Of a stretch of 64,000 nucleotides of DNA, positions 60,545 through 64,000 are shown in pieces. A model generated the notes under the pieces. That model had not been told where the DNA came from. It was given only the letters and a program-made list of their open reading frames with translations, and did no database searches. Made by a program: the position numbers and the translations under genes. Positions within the stretch are counted from its first letter, which is position 1. Each line of letters begins with the position of its first letter. Origin of the DNA: Pseudisothecium myosuroides (taxonomy: Eukaryota; Streptophyta; Bryopsida; Hypnales; Lembophyllaceae). The stretch lies in contig OX637296.1 of NCBI GenBank assembly GCA_951799445.1, positions 8,308,001 through 8,372,000 on the forward strand, given 5' to 3'.

Positions 60545-61511
60545 CACTAATAATGGTATTTAGTGTTACCCTACGCTCGGGTCAGATTCGTTAAAAAATA
60601 AATAAAAATAAAAATAAGTAGGGCATGAAATGAAATTTTCAAAAATTATAACACGGTGTATATGAACATTGTAGAAAATATTCATGGAAATAAAATGAAA
60701 TTTGAAAAAAATGATGAAAAATGAAAAATGAAAAATAACATGCATACAAAAATGATTGCTTTATAAATATAAAAAAATTTAAGGAATACATAATTGAATG
60801 GCATAACATACAACTATACAACTATAGTGTATAGCATTATATTTATGCTGATAAATTGGCCATTAAATCCAAAATATCAGAGTCTTCAAACAATTCCTCC
60901 AATGACACAATACAACGCAAATTGACTAATTTTTCTATGAGCAACGTCGAAACCAAAGCATCGTACTGTTCAGCAAAAAATGCCGAAGCCGTGTAGCGCC
61001 GAAGTGCCAAAGTCCTCGTATCGCCAAAGCCTAATTGTCGATAGTAATAAAGACGCCGAGAATTCTGCAGTGAACGTTGAGTAAAGCCACCTCAAAATAT
61101 GGAAGACCCACATGTGGTCCCACAAAATTAATTAAAAGTGGAACTAGTGGCAGTGTAGTGTAGTTAAGCTATAGTGCTTTGCACTAAAGTCCGCGAATAA
61201 TTCAGTATAAAATAGAACGAAAATTTATAAATTCTAAAATTGAATAACGAAGTGGGTATTTGGCCAAAAAGAAATTATTTCGTATGGGGTCTTACGAACC
61301 TGACCCCAACGTACGGTACCTACACTAATTGATTTCAAAATGTTATAACTTTTTACTCTTGATGAATATTTTTACCAAGAGCATAGGTATTGATATGTTC
61401 CAAAGTTGCGGTTGTCAATGAATGTAGTTGGTAAAAATATTCATGAAGAGTAAAAATTTATGGCATTTTGAAAGCAAGTAGTGTGGGTAACACTAAATAC
61501 CATTATTAGTG
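60545..61511. mobile_element. 967-bp terminal-inverted-repeat element
   Basis: The ends CACTAATAATGGTATTTAGT and complement pair perfectly. Pairing continues outward through cagta, giving a 32-bp perfect inverted repeat in all. TA lies on both sides (60543-60544 and 61512-61513). Subterminal gggtcagattcg and cgaacctgacccc also pair, and a second internal hairpin lies at about 61345-61475. No transposase frame. Related in layout to the 258-bp MITE at 40553. Confidence 0.7.
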
Positions 61512-61513
61512 TA

Positions 61514-62169
61514 CTGGACCTCCTTTGTTATCATCTTTTAAATTCAGTCCCTTGAATTTTTTAGTCAGTGCAGAACAGTGAAATCACTAGCCTGTTCCCC
61601 ACTGACCGCTCTTCATTCTTTGCCCACTCTAGCTTATTTTATTATTTTCTTCAAGAAGGGCACTCACAAATTTCCTCCGAAACCATACATGTTTCACATC
61701 ACACAATTCACTTCCAATTGCTCTTACAGAACGCACCACTACAACCAGCAACGTGTGCCAAACTCATGTTGAAACTCAGGGAAAAACTGATGAATGAAAT
61801 ACTGATTTTCTCTGTTGCCTGGAGCTCTCCAACTCCGTTCATCGTCCCACTTTTTGGACTAGGGTTAAACACAAGTAGTTTCATAATTTTTGGACCTTCG
61901 TGGAATCAGTTACAAATTTCTGAAGTTGAAACGCAATGGTCACTGCAAGCGACCACCTCCTGAAATGTGCACCATGATCAATTCTAGAGGCCAGTCACTT
62001 TTAGAACAGACTAAATTACTTAACTAATTTAAAGTTACAATAATACACTAAGTAGTTTCAGAATGCAATTATATTTTTAAATTTAAAGAAAAGTAAAACA
62101 ATTCAGAGTCAGTTTGGAAAAAATATTTTCTTACTCAACTTTTGACTGTGAGTTCATATCACGCATACT
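61514..62169. other. Spacer with uninterpreted 131-codon ORF
   Basis: The frame 61568-61963 has no domain that I recognise and begins in AT-rich repeat sequence. It could be part of a decayed element. Confidence 0.25.
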
Positions 62170-64000
62170 ACTAACCTGCAAGCATCATATTTGATACTGG
62201 CGCCATGGCAGGAGGCGACAACGTGCTTTTTTCAACAGCAAAGGCTCCATATGACTTTGTCAGAATCCTGCCAGGTCCAACAAACTCAGAATATCTTATA
62301 CAAAATATCCAGTCGGAAATGCATACTTGAGATATGCGCAATACTTGCAAAGAACTAGGAATCCCACAGTCCGTCAGTCAGAGAAGGCATCAGAGAGCTC
62401 TTGGAGGACTCAAATCTGCTCAGCAAACCCCCAATGCGCCAGCTCTACGGAACGGATTCCCTAAGCTCCAGAGCAGAAAAATCCCGATGAACACTGTCCA
62501 ATCGACCTGCAAGCGCGGCATTCCAGTGCCGACTGCAAGGCAAGTCACCGTCGACACGCCGCTTACTAAACACATTCGCAAACGCACAAACATTCAAACC
62601 AACCCAGGCATCCAACTCCACAAGGGAGTCTCAAAAAGACTGGCAAAAAACAACCCAAGAAGCGTCACATTCACACCATTACAACCAGTATCTCCAGCAT
62701 GTAGCACTTTAAGCGCCCACTGCGAGAGAAGTTTCTCTCCCCAGTATCCAGTATCCAGTATCAAAGACATTCAAAAATGTTCTGACAGCGTTCCCGACCA
62801 CAACACAATACCTCACGGTTAGCACGCTACTGACCACAATGCTAACCAAATCGTCTCCCGACATCTGAACACAATGCTGGCTCAGACATGTCTCAAAAAT
62901 GTTCGGCAAAATGCCGCGGAACGAATCTCTCAAAACTTCGCTCCGTCACCTACCCAACGGGTCCGACCAGTCACCAGTCAAAATCAAATGAATATACCCA
63001 TGTTCCAGAATATGAATCAGCAATACAGAAACTACGATATGGGGTGGCGATCCCCGCACACACCCGGAATATGCTGCTGCACGGTGCTAACCACAACAAA
63101 AATCACATCTGAACACCGTATTGAAATCGTATAAGAAGGAGACGTCCGACTACTGAAGTCGATGGAGACACGGGACGCCCTCAAAGCTCCGCCTACAAGG
63201 GAAAAGGGATAAAATAGGTTCTCCAAGTCGATCCAGTCGCCTACTTGGCCAGCTCCGCGCGCAGTTGCTTGGCGGCGTTCACCATGTTCGTCAGAGCAGG
63301 AACCACCTCGCCGTACTTCCTCGTCTTCAGACCGCAGTCGGGGTTGATCCAAAGAACCTTCGACTCCAACACCGCCAACATCTGAAAAAAGTTGTCCCAC
63401 ACACACGTCAGCACACATGGCACAACCAGGACGTGGCCCAGCACCACCACACACAAAGACAACATCGGCCAAACCAGGACGTGGCCAAGGACAACGAAAG
63501 CAGTTCACAATGACCCGCACACCAAACGACAACTCGGAACTCAAAACGGAGCAACACAACTAAAAAGACCAGGAGATCAGAAAGGGACCTTGCGCGCGCG
63601 GTCGGCCATCTCCTCCGTGGGCGGGATGCGGGGGGAGTGGATGTCGTACACGCCGGGACCGATGCCCGCGCCGTAGTGCACGCCCTCGCGGAACACGGAA
63701 AGAAGCTTCTCGTCCGAACGAGAGTTCTCGATCGTGATCACGTCCGCGTCCATGTCGATGATGCTGTGGATGATGTCGTTGAAGTTCGAGTAGCACATGT
63801 GCGTGTGGATCTGAGTCGTGTCCTTCACGCCGCAAGTCGTGATGCGGAAACCGTGCACCGCCCAGTGAAGGTAGTCCGCGTGCTCCGACTTGCGCAAAGG
63901 CAGACCCTCGCGCAGCGCAGCCTCGTCCATCTGGATCACCGTGATCCCCGCACGCTCCAGGTCCTCCACCTCGTCCTTCAGCGCAAGCGCGATCTGGTAG
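62170..64000 (-). repeat. METE 3' inverted duplication, right arm
   Basis: Complement of 46290-44288. The near-gene part is indistinguishable from the left arm, introns and 3' flank included; the distal part (62170 to about 62450) is diverged. Confidence 0.9.
63241..64000 (-). CDS. METE: Second METE copy, 3' part only (cut by window end)
   Basis: Last exon 63241-63381 (stop at 63241-63243), intron 63382-63588, then the end of the large exon from 63589 to the window edge. It encodes the same residues as the first copy over the whole visible part, including the zinc-site residues His, Cys, Glu and Cys, and the 207-bp intron is also the same. It is tail to tail with the first copy, about 18.2 kb between stop codons. 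Whether the rest of the gene is present and intact cannot be seen. Confidence 0.93.

Overview
The window looks like nuclear DNA of a green land plant. It has intron-bearing genes for a cobalamin-independent methionine synthase (METE type) and a plastid-type lipoxygenase, set in AT-rich DNA full of transposable-element remains. The GC-rich, compact methionine synthase exons inside AT-rich repeats fit a non-seed plant such as a bryophyte better than a seed plant, but I cannot name a species.

Layout. Bases 1-1633 hold a decayed repeat-type open frame that runs in from outside the window and is broken only by TAG codons. Bases 3320-30169 are a nested block of large inverted repeats. Element X (3320-12926) is split by element B (4914-9823), and inverted copies of both lie at 18195-23163 (B') and 24959-30169 (X'). 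A second inverted pair, D (about 16585-18194) and D' (23164 to about 24690), forms a palindrome with a short loop into which B' has inserted. X and B are diverged members of one family, about 4.7-5.2 kb long, with T.TGAG...CACA-type ends, mostly 5-bp target duplications, an internal TATA box, and a tiny acidic ORF ending at a splice donor. They look like giant solo LTRs. CACTA-type elements lie in the spacer.

Bases 30869-32447 carry a two-exon transposase-like gene, followed by a 331-bp CACTA-type palindromic MITE. Bases 36225-37350 hold a broken plant mariner-like transposase. The stretch 37351-40550 is AT-rich with no gene that I can support. A 258-bp MITE (40553-40810) lies upstream of the methionine synthase gene (about 41240-45047; six coding exons, 762 codons, and a 5'-UTR intron).

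The 3' part of a second methionine synthase copy lies at 63241-64000 on the minus strand, tail to tail with the first. The inverted arms read as identical from 44288 to about 45640, then diverge to about 46290. Between them lie tandem repeats (46381-46587, 47068-48645), a complete ten-exon lipoxygenase gene on the minus strand (50611-56118, 936 codons), decayed repeats, and a 967-bp terminal-inverted-repeat element (60545-61511).

Functionally there are two host enzymes: methionine synthesis in the activated-methyl cycle and plastid oxylipin synthesis. They share no pathway. Everything else supportable is mobile-element material. Splice sites and spans were read by eye; similarity limits of repeats are approximate unless target duplications are given.
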